NCBI GenBank assembly: GCA_013365325.1
Contig: JABVXV010000040.1
Coordinates: forward strand, 186,001 to 250,000
Direction: 5' to 3'
Length of the DNA: 64,000 nt
Origin: Dipetalonema caudispina
Lineage: Eukaryota; Nematoda; Chromadorea; Rhabditida; Onchocercidae
Positions within the stretch are counted from its first letter, which is position 1. The number at the start of each line of letters is the position of its first letter. The notes below the pieces were generated by a model that was not told the DNA's origin, did no database searches, and saw only the letters and a list, made by a program, of their open reading frames with translations. Below, one piece after another: positions 13,101-27,300 of the stretch. The position numbers and the translations under genes are program-made.

Positions 13101-16100
13101 GCTTAACTATCTGATAAACCAAAAAAGGTTGAAATTTATTGGAATTATAAATTTTCAGTAATAATTCTGCGACATTCACCCATTTTTCACTTATCTTAAT
13201 TAAATAATTCGTTAAGTTTTCTCATGAACTTCTCTTCAAGAATGATATTGACTTTCAAAATGAGACTGATGCTATTATTGAAAGTTATTGTGTAATTGTG
13301 TCACAAATAATTTTTTATTCTTGATAGAAATTTCAAAAATTTTTTGAGTTTTTTTAATTTAAAAGGATTATCTTCCGTTAAATTTGCTTAACCCTTATCG
13401 TAAATGAAGATCGATTGTGGTACAGGATAAGACATTATATTCTTCGAAATGGCCAGGAGGACACTTGTGTGTGTTATTCCAACAAAGGCTAATGGAATAC
13501 TTATGATCTGTCCAGCTTGCATAACCAAACGAAGCATTACTATCTCGGAAGAGTGGATAATACTAGTGATCTGCTCCGGAGAAGTGGACTGTATTAGTGC
13601 TAGTGGTCTTGAAATGAGTAAATAAAATATCCAATCATACAGCAATGGATAAAATGTGCATTTTAATGACGGACAAATGCAGGTTTTACGTAGTGCAATT
13701 GCAACTGTGCATAAATTTATTTTGCACAAGTTCATTAAAGAAAAGAATTAATTGATTTTGCAACATTCATTGTTTCTTTATCCATCAATTTTGTAAGATT
13801 AGGCTTATGTCCTGGATAATAGGTGCTTTTTGAATGGGATAAAATAGAAAAAAAGCAAACGATCAATGTTTGATTGTTTGCTTTATCACAAATGATCATT
13901 TCAGATACAGCTTATTCCAAGGGAAGGACCAGTTTATACTTATAAAGCCTACCTCGTATAATTCTCTAAGTAAACAAAACGTACTTCAGTGTAAGTTCCG
14001 TCTCTCATCACTTTTCTTTTTGTTCATCAATGTCATTAAGAAAATTTTAAACTCTTTTCGGACTTCTCAGCCAATCATATTCTTATCGTTTTGTACAGAT
14101 ACATAACTTTTTATAAGCTCCTACTGTAAGGGATTGTGTAAAGGACACTATGATGACATCACATCACGGTTGTAATAAGAAGTATTGTTGTGATTTTTTC
14201 ATCATTTGGATAACGAAAGCATCTCTCATAAGCTATTTATGTCGATTGGAAAGTTGCTGTACATTTCGATTTTTCATTTCTATTGTTGGAAAATATGAAA
14301 TTTTTGTTTGACATTATTTTGGTCGTTTTTTAATGGCAGTTAAATGTCATTTTAACATCTGAAGTTGTCACAATCACTCATTTTCAGCAGGAAAAATTTG
14401 TACTAGATATGCATGCCATTGCTTCTTCTCCTCTATTCTTTTTTTGATATGTTGTATATCATTCCCATTGGGAATTTTTGCGCTTCATTGACTCCAGGTC
14501 AAATCTATTTGCAGGATACATTTCCAGGTCATATTAATATTTCTTGAGGTTTTATCTTTCAATTTGAATGCTCCATCGACAACTACCTCCTATGTCCTTC
14601 TTTGGGTTGCTTTTTCTGAATGCTATTTTCTTTTCTAACGAGCACCACCTTTTTCTTCATCCAATAAATTGAATTTTGCTGAAATCTGAAAAATAAATTT
14701 TTCATTGTCAGATCGACGTCAAGTTAGTTGAGAATCCATGATTCATGCCCACAATCACTTTATAATTTTGTCAGGCTAAATTTAAAATGCAACTTGATCC
14801 GATATCGGGTTTGGATTAAACTTCCGTGTACTTGAGTCTAACTTAGCTCAGATGCAGCCCAATTTGAACTTTCAAGATGGAAGCAGAGAAATTAAGCGTT
14901 TACTAGAAGTGATCGACTCGTTTGTCCACTTACATACTTTTGTAAGGCTTGTGCAAAGACACGATGATGAAATGGAATTTTAAATATATTATCAATTTTG
15001 AAATGTGAGTGAGAAATATTACTGAAAAGAAGAGGCGTTGAAGTGACGAATAATTGTTGTATTCTTTGACAAATGCGAAAAAAGGACAAAATCTTTGTTT
15101 TGTTTAACAATTCATTGATCGGATGAATTGATTCAACGATTAGAGGAGCTTTGTTAAATCATTCACTGTCAAACTTTCCAATTTATTAAATCAGTTTAAC
15201 TAAACAAGTTTATCAAATATTTGAATATTCGAAAGCATTAAGTTCAAATTATTACTGTCTTTAATTTCTCGTAAAATTATTTCATATTAGTATGTCCCTT
15301 GTTATAAATTAATTTGTTGTAATTTTTTTTTTTATCCTTCAAAACTCGTAATTGCTCTTGTAACCTTTCCTGTCCTATTTACATCTATTAAACAGGGCAA
15401 TGATTTTTATGTAGTACATATCATAGAAGGTAACGAATTTGATCGTCAATGACCCCAACATGCTACGTCACAAGTGCGCTGATGGAAGACCACCTTAATA
15501 ATTAGTATCTGTTGTACTTTGAAGATATCATTCTATAAGCTTCGGTTCATGATCAATTTCTCCTTTTTTCCTCTATTTTTTGGATCGAAATTTGGCAAGT
15601 AACATTTTATTCGATTTCAGTTGAAAATAAGTTTTTTAAGGGTAGTTAGGGCAATGATGTCATATTAATCTTTACGACTATTTGTAATTTTGGGAGACAA
15701 ATGAAGATTTTTGTAGAATTTGCTCGGTTTGTTTAAAAGTGGGGGAACCGTTAACATTGAAAGTTGGAATTCTCAGTCATTCGCGATATTCACTTCTTGT
15801 ATTTTTCCGCAGCTGCACTGCGTTTGTCAGTCCGCAAGTCCGGTAATTTGTAAGAGTAATACTGCTATTAGACACCGACTAACTTAATTGAAAATACATG
15901 AAATAACACTGGAAAAGAGAAATTCATCAGAATCAGTTATCAGTTGCAATGATTGCTAAACCGGTAAGAGTTAATTAAGCTGTGAAGTAATTTGCATATT
16001 GCTTCATCGTATTTTTCAAAAACGATTTTCAGAAATGTGCTGCAATATATTTGCACAGTCACTACAGGTTCATTGCATTATTTTACTTTCGTTATTTTTA

Positions 16101-18294
16101 ATTTTCCCTCCTTCCTATTGAATAGACGCGAAAATCTCTCTGACTAAACTCACTTTCTCTACTACTGAAGTAAGGTTTTGTTACTCAAAACAGCAAGCAA
16201 AACCGTGTTTGTCGCCTTTCCGCTATTGCATGTCACATGTTTGTCACAGTATTGTTATTGGTGGGTCATTCGTGTCGTAAATCTACTACCATTATTCATT
16301 TATTATTAACCTATATTAAATTCACTGCTTCCGATACTTTCCATCTTGTATTACATTCGTTTCAAAGAAATTATTTTGAGAGTTTGAAAATGAGTTGGCA
16401 TTAAATCTTGCAAACAGTAGAGAAATCAATTAAATTCTGATCATTTCATTTCATTTCGGATAAAATTCCTCCCCGATTTGGTTATTTATTGAGAGTATTG
16501 AGTAAATCAGTGTGAAAAGAGGAAACAGTTCCTTTTTTTTTTTTTTTAAAAAAAAATACAATTCGCTCATTTATGCGTTACTTCTAAAAGCGCATCTGTT
16601 CCGCTTATGATACAATAATTAACTGTTATTGCGAAAATCTTTTTTACATTCCTTCCGAATTTCCTGAATTCTCCTCCCGAAAAAAGATAGAAAAAAAAAA
16701 CGACACTCATCAGAATGATTTTTTTTTTTTTTTTTGTTTTTTTACATTTAGAAATATGTGGAATGTTAGGAGAACCTGTCAAATTTCAAAATAAACAAAA
16801 GTGAATAAGAAGGAATTGTTGAGTCAGTTTTTTTTTTCCGTTTTTCACCGGGAAACGGAATGAAAGAGCATAATTGATCATTTTATGCAATAACAAACAT
16901 TTCTTTTTTTTTTCAAATTTCTAAAAAGGAGCATGAAGAAATGGATGACTGTTTTTTTCCTTGACATTACTCCACCAGAAAAGGTTCCCTTCAGGGAATC
17001 CGTTATGTTTGTTGGAATGAACATAGATATTCTATTCTCTCTTCTTTCTAACACTCTTTAAACTTCACAAATTTTATTTATTTTTCGCTCTATCGAATTC
17101 ACATTCACTGTCCATTAATTGTACTTCGTTTAAATGAAAATTTAAAGTTAAAAAAAAAATGCATTATGTATAAATCGATGATGCATACATTGGAAGCATT
17201 ATTTTCTTTTATATTGAAGCTGCGGTAGTATTTCTGATAAATAATGAAATGTACGAATTAAATCGATGGTAAATTTAAATTTATTCTGGCTCCATTCATA
17301 CATATTACTTACTATTTTAATGTCATTCGGAAGTTCTTTTTAGAAGCGATCGGAACCGTGGGGTGCATATTTTAATTTGATTACGCCATCGAAATTAGCT
17401 CATTCCTTCCTCTCTCTCTCTTTCTCTCTGCGGGATATTTACACTCAATAAAAATCAGAAAATTAAAATATTGAAATTAAAAATTCATTTTAATTTCCAA
17501 ATTAAAAGATTCCAAGATTTCTTTCAGATTAATGAGTTTTCAAGATTTTCGTCCTGTTTAATTTCCATTTTTTTTTTCTAATAAATTCTTTTAACCTTTA
17601 AAAAAAACGTACGATTTTCTGCAAACGAGATGAAATTCCTTATTCCTTTTGGTTATTTAACGAAGGTCTTAAATTTTTTTATGGATCATTGATTTTTTGC
17701 CCGTTTATGCAGTGGGGAAAATTTCCTTTCACGAAGTTATGTCGTACTTTTACTACTTCATCTTTAGCAATAATTTTGAAGTTCTCGAAATAAATTTCCA
17801 AGAAATTCAATAACTGCTAAAATTGGGACATTTTAAATTGTGGACATTAGAAGCAGGGCAAAACAGAAGAATTGACGAATTTTTCCGCACTTATGACCTT
17901 TTTATGCTTGACCATTATAAGGAAGGAATTGTTGCGTGATTTTATTGTCGCTATAAAGCGGACATTTGCAACAAATGAGAAATTGCTTCAGGCATCATAT
18001 AATTGAAATGTATGGGCCTTCAAGGACTAAACATGGCTAAAGTGGCTACGTTTATTTTTGAAATGATATTATTGAAGTAATTCATTTTGGAAAATTTCAC
18101 TTAACATATATTTTAAGCAATCCATCGTCCATCCATTCAACCAACGTCCATTCATTGCCTACGGCAATGAGCTCTTCATTTCGTGTTCCAAGATGAGATG
18201 ACAACACAAAGGGTATTGCTTACTTCCGTCAGTCTCTTCAACTAGTAGCACTACCATTGTTTACATATGTGTGTGTGTATGTGTGTGTATGTGT

Positions 18295-18367
<73 letters not shown>

Positions 18368-21300
18368 GTTTATCTATCCTTCATCATTCCTTCTATCATT
18401 TCCCCATTGGTTTTATTATTTACGCTTTTCACTATTAAGCATAAAAGTAGTAGTAGCCATATGAAAAGTGTACGATTAACAAAGAAAACTTTGTTACTTT
18501 CGACCAGCAAAACGATTTAGCTTTTGCAAACTTTTTTTGCATGCTATACAAATAAAAATTAATAAATATTTAAAATGAAAATGAGCATTTTTCATTGAAC
18601 TGATCAGAAGAAAGATGGAAGTGAGGAATTGTATCGGAATAGGATAGAAATACTTGAAAGGATTTAAGCAACAAAATTATTATATTATTTGGTAGTTATA
18701 GAGCGTATAACACATAAATAATTAATGATAACTGGTTAATTTGAATTGTAGAAAATCTGTTATTGTTAGACGACTTTTTTCTCGTCTATCAAATTTAAAA
18801 CCTTTCTTGCCAAAATTCATCTTCACTCTTCCCTTTTCTCCGATACTTCTATCTATGATGAGAATTTTATTAGGTTAATATAAATGTAAATCCCAATTAA
18901 TAAGAGCGGAGATTACCCCAAAATGCAGCGGTTGTATGTAATACATATCAGATAGGCGTCGTTAAATGGTGTACATTACATGGATGATCGGTTGAACAGT
19001 TACCACTACTACAACTCTTCCTACCAAATATTCTTGTCACTTGTCGTTATTCTCTTCTAAATTGCTATCACTATCACATATTTTGTACATTCATTCAAAC
19101 ATATTTAGAGCTAATTACTCTTTATTATTACTACTACTACTACTACAGTCAACTTACCTCCTTTTCCATTGCTTCATTTTCGAAAATTGATAAATTCATC
19201 AATAGCGGCATTCCTTTGTTTTCCAAAGAAATGCTCATATGTACATATGTCATTTTTGTTTCTAAACGATAAATTATCATCAAAAGAAGCGGTGGAGGCA
19301 TGGATGAATAAGTAAGACAACTTAAAAGTTCCATGGAATGAAGTGCAATGAGATGACTTATTAATCTGAAAAAATTTTCTTGGTGTGTTGTAGGTTATGA
19401 GACTTGTTGACCGACCGTTTGCAATGAGTTAATTATTAATTTGAGATAGAATACAAACTTAGCTTCTTGAATAATAGCTAACATATCTTTAAATTTAAGA
19501 AATTTCGATCGAATCAAATCAGTCGAATCGAATTTTCTTTATTTTGTTATCATTTGTTGTGTTCATTTACAAATTAACCATCTAAACATCATCACTTCAG
19601 GTTGGAAAGATTGCTTAAATGATGAATTCAGAAATGGTTTTTTCTTGTTGTCTTTTCATTCAGATATCCTTTTTCCCATTTGTCCAAACAGACTGATTTC
19701 AATTAGAACAAAAATTCAATTTAAGAAGAAGAATAGGTGCATTTGCTCCTCCTATCCAATTTTCATTCACAGTAAATCGTTTCGTCTTCCATGCATAAAA
19801 TGATTGGTTGTCAGTAAGTTAAGCCAAAAAACTCAGATCAACGCATAGTTTCAATTTCTTTCATTGATGAAAATGAAATCAAAACGGTTGAGGAGTGAAA
19901 TTTTGTACAATAGTCTCTTTACAAACCATCTATTAAGGAATAAATTGTTATATAAAAGATTCCACTGTGAGAATGAAAATTCTATCGAAATTTAGGTAAT
20001 TCCTTCATTGTCTCCAATTTTATTCTATCACTTATCATATCTCTAACTCTTGACACTTTGTTACATATTATAATAACATTTATCATTTTCATTCCCTATT
20101 TATTATCATGTTATTGTCGCGTATGCTACAGCATTGCATGCAGTACTGAGATGTAGTTTTACAGTGTTCATGCACTTGAAACAAGGAAACTGGTATTGAT
20201 AATAAAGACAAATTATTAGAAATACCAAGCGAAGAAGATCAAGCTGCTTTAAGTGAAAGTGGCTAAAATGATGTTCACAGTGACCGGTACATTTTCGTCT
20301 TCATCATCAACACCATCAATGGTACCATTCATGCTATTACAATTATCGCATAAATAATTCCTACCTAATGCAATTACATAAGCATTCTTCATCATAACTG
20401 AATTTTCAACATCGATACATACAAATCCTTCTTTTTTCAACAATATCGTAAATACTTTTATTAACAGTGTTGCCATGTTAACAGATGTTATAAATGATAT
20501 AAAAGATAGTACTATTAATTGTTCTCGAAACGGATAACATAAGACCTCGAGATTACTGACAATCATTCCTAAGTGAACATAAATCTTTTATCATTCATTT
20601 CGGCCGAATTAAAATCTGTGAAATTTCCTACTTCGATTTTCTTTCCTTCCATTCCAATGTGCAAATTCCCAATTATCTTTAACAGCAAAAATGAAAACAC
20701 CTTTTGTTGCAATGTAAAATGATCATCATACATTGCAAATTGGAAGATAACAGAAAGAGAAAAGACATCTTTGTCATTTCAAATTTCTTATCTGTCTTAT
20801 AAAAATTATTCTTATCATTTAATCACATTTACATTCATTGTATATTATTAGCTGTTTGATCGAAATTCACTGATTTTTTCCTCATTGTAATAATTGAAAC
20901 TTATCATACGTTACTTATCAAATGAATTGATAATGGATTTTTCACTCACTCGCTTACATTTATTTACTTTAACTGATTGATGTAATGATTAGAAAAAAAA
21001 GATACGCAAAGAAGTAAACGAACATAAAGCATGCAGCGTAACGTGCGTGTGAAATTATATAACTCAATAATCAAATACTGCTTTCCGGAGTATAATCCAT
21101 AAATCTTTATTATTCAAATCTTTTGATCTGTTCCATACATCACCACATTATTTTGGTTTGCAACTGCTTGAAGAAATCTTAAAAAAGATTCTCCAATATT
21201 ATTTCCGATATTTTTTATTAATCAGATTATGTGATCAAAGTAGATTTTATTTGTTCGTTAAAAAGATTGTCTCTTCACTTTGATGACTTTAATTTCAACT

Positions 21301-24300
21301 TTTAATAATAAAGAAATGATATCAAATCCTTCCTTTCATAAAATTCAATTATCGTTGAACTTTGTACTGTTAAAAATCTTTTTTCTTTGCAAAAAATTAA
21401 TCGCTCGGAATTTCCATTAAAAATAATTAATTTTTAGGCTACATGTCGTGCACAAAAGTTTGAAACATTTGATAATGTTGTTGATGGTACTAAAGAACTG
21501 AACAACAGCAGCACTCTAAATTCGACGTTAACAGCTGTTCAATCAGTTGATAAAGCAAAAACTTTAACTACAACTCCTGCACTGATAAGTAGGAATGTAA
21601 GTGAAAACGTTGAAGGAAACGGTAAATCGGTACACGGTATCGTTGCATCACTGATACGAGCAGCCGAAGAGACACGTTTTCAGGCACCAGATAAACCTAA
21701 ATCATTGAATCTCAATAATAAGAAAATTCAACAGAAACAATCATCTACAACTGCTACCGTTATTACCACTTCTGAACAACAGGTACTGTATTATCATTCA
21801 CACTTTTTCTAATATTTTAGTTTAAAGCTTGGACTAAATGATTAAGAAATCAGCACAATAATTATTCTACAAGGAGTAGTTTAAAAGAAGGAAGACTTAG
21901 AAGAGTGATTGAAATTTAATTTTGGAATATTTCCTAAGTTGCTGTCTTCTCAGTAATGTCTTTTGTTTGAACAAATTATCATATATTTTCGATTTATTTT
22001 TATTTTCCTTTTATTTATTTTTCCATCATTTTCTCACTGAATCGATATTATTTGTTCATTTGTTTGTTTGTTTATCAAACACACTTATTTTTGTTTATTT
22101 TTGAAGGTGTAACTTTAGACAAATCCAAATAATGATATACATATGCTTGATGTTACTTTGTTGGAATAGTATTCAAGTTAGGTATAAAAGTTACACTAAA
22201 TTAGATAAGGTAAAAGTGGACTGGGCTGAATTAAAATTTTTAGTTAATCTAAAATTAAATTTGAAACTTTGATAAAGAATAAAAGTATTCTTGGAATTAG
22301 AAGATACGAATAATTTTAATTTGACATCAATTTCGTTTTTCTTTCTTGTCCTTGTCAATTTATTTTGGCATGTAATACATATTTGTTCAGTTTGTTTGCT
22401 TATTCGTTTATTTGTTTTTACTGTTAATTCGCGCATAAATAAGTTTGTGATAGTTTTTCTTCTTGTTTTTACTACTTCAAACGAGGTTAGAGGAAAACAT
22501 CGATGATTGGTTAATTTAATTTCAAACTTAATTTATCCAAAATTGGGATACAATAGTGACGATGAAGTTAATGCCATGCTTTGGATAATTTTACTAATTG
22601 TGTACATCGTCAAATCCTCATTTCGCCTTATCAAGCAACCCTGTCGCTGTTACAACATCATATCATATACCGATCGTATAAAAATGAGTTGCACCTTTGA
22701 ATTTAGCTATATGTTTGCAGCGCTTTTTTGTTTTAAAGCTTAAAAGTTTTCCACCATCCTTGGATCAATTTTTACGCTTCGAATTGCTTGTTACGAAATT
22801 CTAGGCTCACTAGGTCATCATGAATACATATTTGCGTCATATACGTACATCGATAGTTATATAGGCTTATCAGTAAACAAACATGCACTCGCATACATTT
22901 ACGCTGGAAACGTACACCTCTACTTTAAGATTCTTTTTATTGAATTGACCCTAAAAAAAAAGCGATTAAATGATATCAGTCCTAGGATAAATCGTATTGA
23001 CCTGTGCTTATCAAACACACTCATCACATTTCCACCATAATAGCTCGAAAACAGTTTGATCATTAAAGCTAAAAATTGCTATTTCTCTTAATAATTGAAA
23101 TTACATTTGAAGGATTTCAGGGATTAATTGCTGTAAGACGAAAATTTTGCATGTTTGAAATAAGCATGAAATGTAAAAAATATGCTTGAAAAAGTGAAAT
23201 TTCAATTTCCAAGAGACGTTTTCATTTCCATTTATAATCGAACAGAAAGTGACACTGGTCATCTAATCCTTGCGTTGATCTTTTCTTGACCATAAAATTT
23301 GAAAGAAAATGATAGACAGAAAGCTCAGATTTGTGTCCAATTTGTTGTGCTTTCAAAGGAAAATAAATTTTGCAGGAAACCGGTACTCAAACGAGTCCGT
23401 ACTCGTTATCCAGATCCAGTTCCTTCGACTGGATTAACGAATCATCCGTTGAGGATCAGTACAGTGAGGAACTTATCATTACTTCAACAGAATCTTCGGG
23501 AACTCCCGAAGATCCTGAATATGCCTCATTGAATCGAACTGTAAGTGCTTCTTCGCTGACTTTGAAATCCGACTTAGGTATTTATTCTTCAAAAATTACT
23601 TTATAGAAATAGATGCATTATAGTTCACTTCTTTTCTACATGAAAATAAAAATATCATCAAATTAATACATCAAATTAAATAGATTTGGGCATGAGCAAA
23701 ATGAACAATCGCACAATTTCAAGTAAGTAATATTATCGTTTCCTACTTAAAGATATTTTAACACAGATGAAATCTCATACACCTGACAAGGAAGTTCAAG
23801 GAATGTTGCGCAGAAGTGCGGAAATATGTGGTGATTTACCCGAAGGAAGGAAAATACAGTATGTTTTCTATTGCAGAAAACATTCAGAAAACTTGAGACA
23901 TTCTACATTCTTAGGTATAATTAAAATTTTCATCGTTGCAGATCATCGGAAGATATTGACGAGAGTATAGCAATGCTATTGGAGTATGCTGAAGATTTGG
24001 ATATTGTACCAAATCGGGAATCACATTATCCAGTTACCAGTGAAAATCTTGCAAAGGTTGAAATAGATTTTCAAATTTAAGTATTACCTGAACGCTTAAT
24101 TTTTCATTTGACATTCGATAAATGATAGCAATTTTCAAATTTGATGCATTTAAACTATAATAGAATTTTTTGTTTATTTTTACAGTTTGCGATAAACGAT
24201 ATGCGAAATGGTGAATCAGTATTGTCACGTGAAATTCCATCTGATATTTCCAGAAACAGGATATCATCGGTGAATAACAAGAATGGTTTGCTTATGCATC

Positions 24301-27300
24301 ATTTTTATTGTTTGTTTTAAGCAACATCTGAAGAAAACTTGTTTAGGTTTTAAGGCCCATTTTACGTCTAATCATAGGCCTATTAGTCTTCATAATATTA
24401 TTAAGGAAGAAGCAGGTATATTTCATGGTTAATTTTATGCGGAATTGCAATTACTTCAAATTCTTTTCTGCTCTTTTTTCTTTTTTTTTTCGACAAAAGC
24501 ATATTGATTCATTCTCAAACACAAATATATTTCCATTCAATTTTTGGAATGAAAAACTTTTGAGATTAATTTTTATATTTGAAAAAAAAAAGGAATTTTT
24601 TATTGAAATTCTTAAAAATACCGAAGCGATGACAAATTCCCAGTCTTTGTTTCATTCCTTCTCATCCTCATCTTCTTCTGTTTTATTTTTTGTTCTTTTT
24701 TCTTTTTTTTTTTTTTTTTTTTTGTTTGTAAGCGATCGGTTATTCATTTACATTCAGACAAAGGTAGTAGAAATGAGAATGATTTACAGTAAGTTATCCA
24801 ATCATCTATAACAGATGGTCGCTTACTTCATCTACCTAATCACTACATTCATATCATCTTAACATAACTATCCCTCTTCTTCCAGTCCAGCAGTAATATT
24901 GAAGTGAAATGATTCCCAAAATTGTTTCTGTTGTAATTGTTTTAGGATTTTGTAAGAATTGTTTGCAGAAGTAGTAAGTGAGAATATATGTCAGCCCTAT
25001 AATACGTGTTTGAAATTTTCGAAATTGATCGATTTAGGCCTTGAGAGGTGACAACAGATTGTAATATTTCAGATTGCTTTGATTCACAGCGTAGCAATTT
25101 TGTCATATTAATGAGTTGTGCAAACATAGTTTTAAAATTAACTGAATTCTATCAAATTTTCACTGTTCTTTCCTAGTCCAATTATGATAAATTCTTGCGA
25201 CTATTTTTTTTTTTTTTGAATTTAAAATTGAATGTTGCTTTTTGTCGTGTTTCTTAGCTCAGCTCTCCCATTTTATATTATATTGTCACAAGTGCCACAT
25301 CACATTTATATCATTCAAGCTAATATTTCTAAAATATTCTACTTGGTAACGTTGATGTCCCATTAAAAAGTTTACATTTATCAACCCATTTCATTTCCTC
25401 TCACTAAACATATTTCCATCTTTGTAATCATAAGCAACAGCAGTCGCTGATATGATTATGACACTGATATGATTATATCGCCTGTCGTTGCTTTCTTTGC
25501 TTGCTTTGTCATCAGTATCATACCCACTTCAGTGACTTCGTACCCATCACTCCCTCCCTATTTTTTGTCTTATAAAATGATTCGATTCATACAAAATCTT
25601 CGAGGTAAATACTTTATTATATTTTCCACTTGGTTTAATTAATTATTTTTCAATTTTAAATCCAATGCATATATCTGATTTTAAATTTGCAATCAGAGTA
25701 ATAAATGTTGGATGAATCATTGTTCTTTAAACTTGACTTTAAATAATTAAAAAATAAACATACCAAGACATCTCATACTTTTCATGGGTTTCATTGCATT
25801 TCTTTTGTTAGAAATTTCCAGATGAACTAAAAAGAAAAAAGAAAAAAAAAAGTGATTTTATTCATTTATTATGAATCCTTCCATCTTCTTAAACGTTCTA
25901 CCAAGCCAATTCTTTTTTCACTAACATTACTTCCTAACAAAAGGCCTTTTATTTCCTTCATTCTTTTTAGTATAATGTAAATTTTTCATCCATATTAAAT
26001 TAAAAAAAAAAAAAGAAAACTGAAAGTCATTTAGTAAGCCAATAACACATTCAATTCTCTTTTGTTTTTTCTGTTTCCCATCAAATTTAAAATGGATTTT
26101 TTCATTTGAACTAATTTCTAAAGCTTACAAATTTATATCTCAATAAGGCTATATCCGAGTATATTTGGGACATTCCGATTCTTTATTTTTTTGAGCTCAC
26201 TATTTGTACTGCTTTATAAATTTTTTCTAATTTTCTTCCTCAAGCAGAAATGTTAGATTTCCATTTAAGTTTTAAAGTTTTTAAGATCTAAAGCTTTCGA
26301 AAATTTAGCGGAAAGCTAGAAAAGTTTGGGTAAAAATGAGAAATGAGGTTAGAAAGTTAGGAAGGAAATGATCAATTGACATTTTTCTGGAACGAGGAAG
26401 CAGAAGATACGACCCATTACTGATAAAAGTAAACCATATATTGCTGGATATTTTCCTGAGATAAAAATAAGCATGTTGCAGAATTCTTCCGCCGTTTCAT
26501 ATCATCCACAGGTAATGGCAATGGTACCACTAACTTGGCTGGCCAACACACATACATTGGAAAAGGTTCTTCACAAGGATCTATGAACGGTAGTATATAT
26601 GATAATGTGCCTCATGGTATTAAACAAGTTGCAGCACTGCAGGTATCGCTCTTAGGTAATGCTAATGCGAGCACCGTTTCCGCCGCTACTCCATCAGTTG
26701 AATTGCCCAGAAATGATAGCAACGGTTTGTGTTATATAAATTCGAATTGAATTTTCCCTAATTTGCTGTGAATTTTAAATTAAATTATTTCAAACAAATA
26801 TAAATAAGATTTAGGCTTATCATTTCGGTTGACTCACTTTCATCAAAACTGGTGATTTTTGAATCTTACTGCTTGTACTTTGATGAAACCAATTTTTTGA
26901 TTCAGAAGACACCGTATTCAAGTATCTTTAAAAATCGGGTTCTCCAAGTGTAACCGTAGTAAATCTTTCGTGAATTTTTATTGAATAAATCTATCAGGTT
27001 TTTTTAATCCTGACTTGGATCGCTTATGAATTTGCCAAATTTATGCAGATTCAACATCAGTATCGACCAAACTGAATCACGATGCAATCATATCCCATGG
27101 CCCAAAAATTGTGGATAATTCGACGTTATCAAATGGTAGCGCTATATCTCAGCGTGATATTAGTGTTAGCTCTGGTCTAGCTGACAGTGAAAGCTCCCCG
27201 ATGTCTCCGAATGTTCCATCTGCGATCGGATTACATCAGAACGGTCGATACAGGAAGCAGCAACAAAATCCTGACAAAAATAGGTCGCAAATGGCCCAGG

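Larger units (their letters stand above)
10065..21437. other. 11.4-kb intron with no secure gene
   Basis: Exon 9903-10064 ends in phase 0 and exon 21438-21782 begins in phase 0, so this stretch is modelled as one intron. It contains two TG microsatellites, several oligo-T runs, and scattered minus-strand open frames with fair splice signals (13388-13735, 14934-15021, 19158-19365, 20249-20566). I could not join these into one consistent gene. A plus-strand candidate exon near 11020-11150 is unsupported. Confidence 0.5.

Noticed and set aside
18257..18520. Val/Cys-rich frames over the TG repeat
   Set aside because: Pure translation of a dinucleotide microsatellite; no splice or start context.
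24425..24811. 128-codon frame in an intron
   Set aside because: Driven by T-rich homopolymers (Phe and Ser runs); no splice support.
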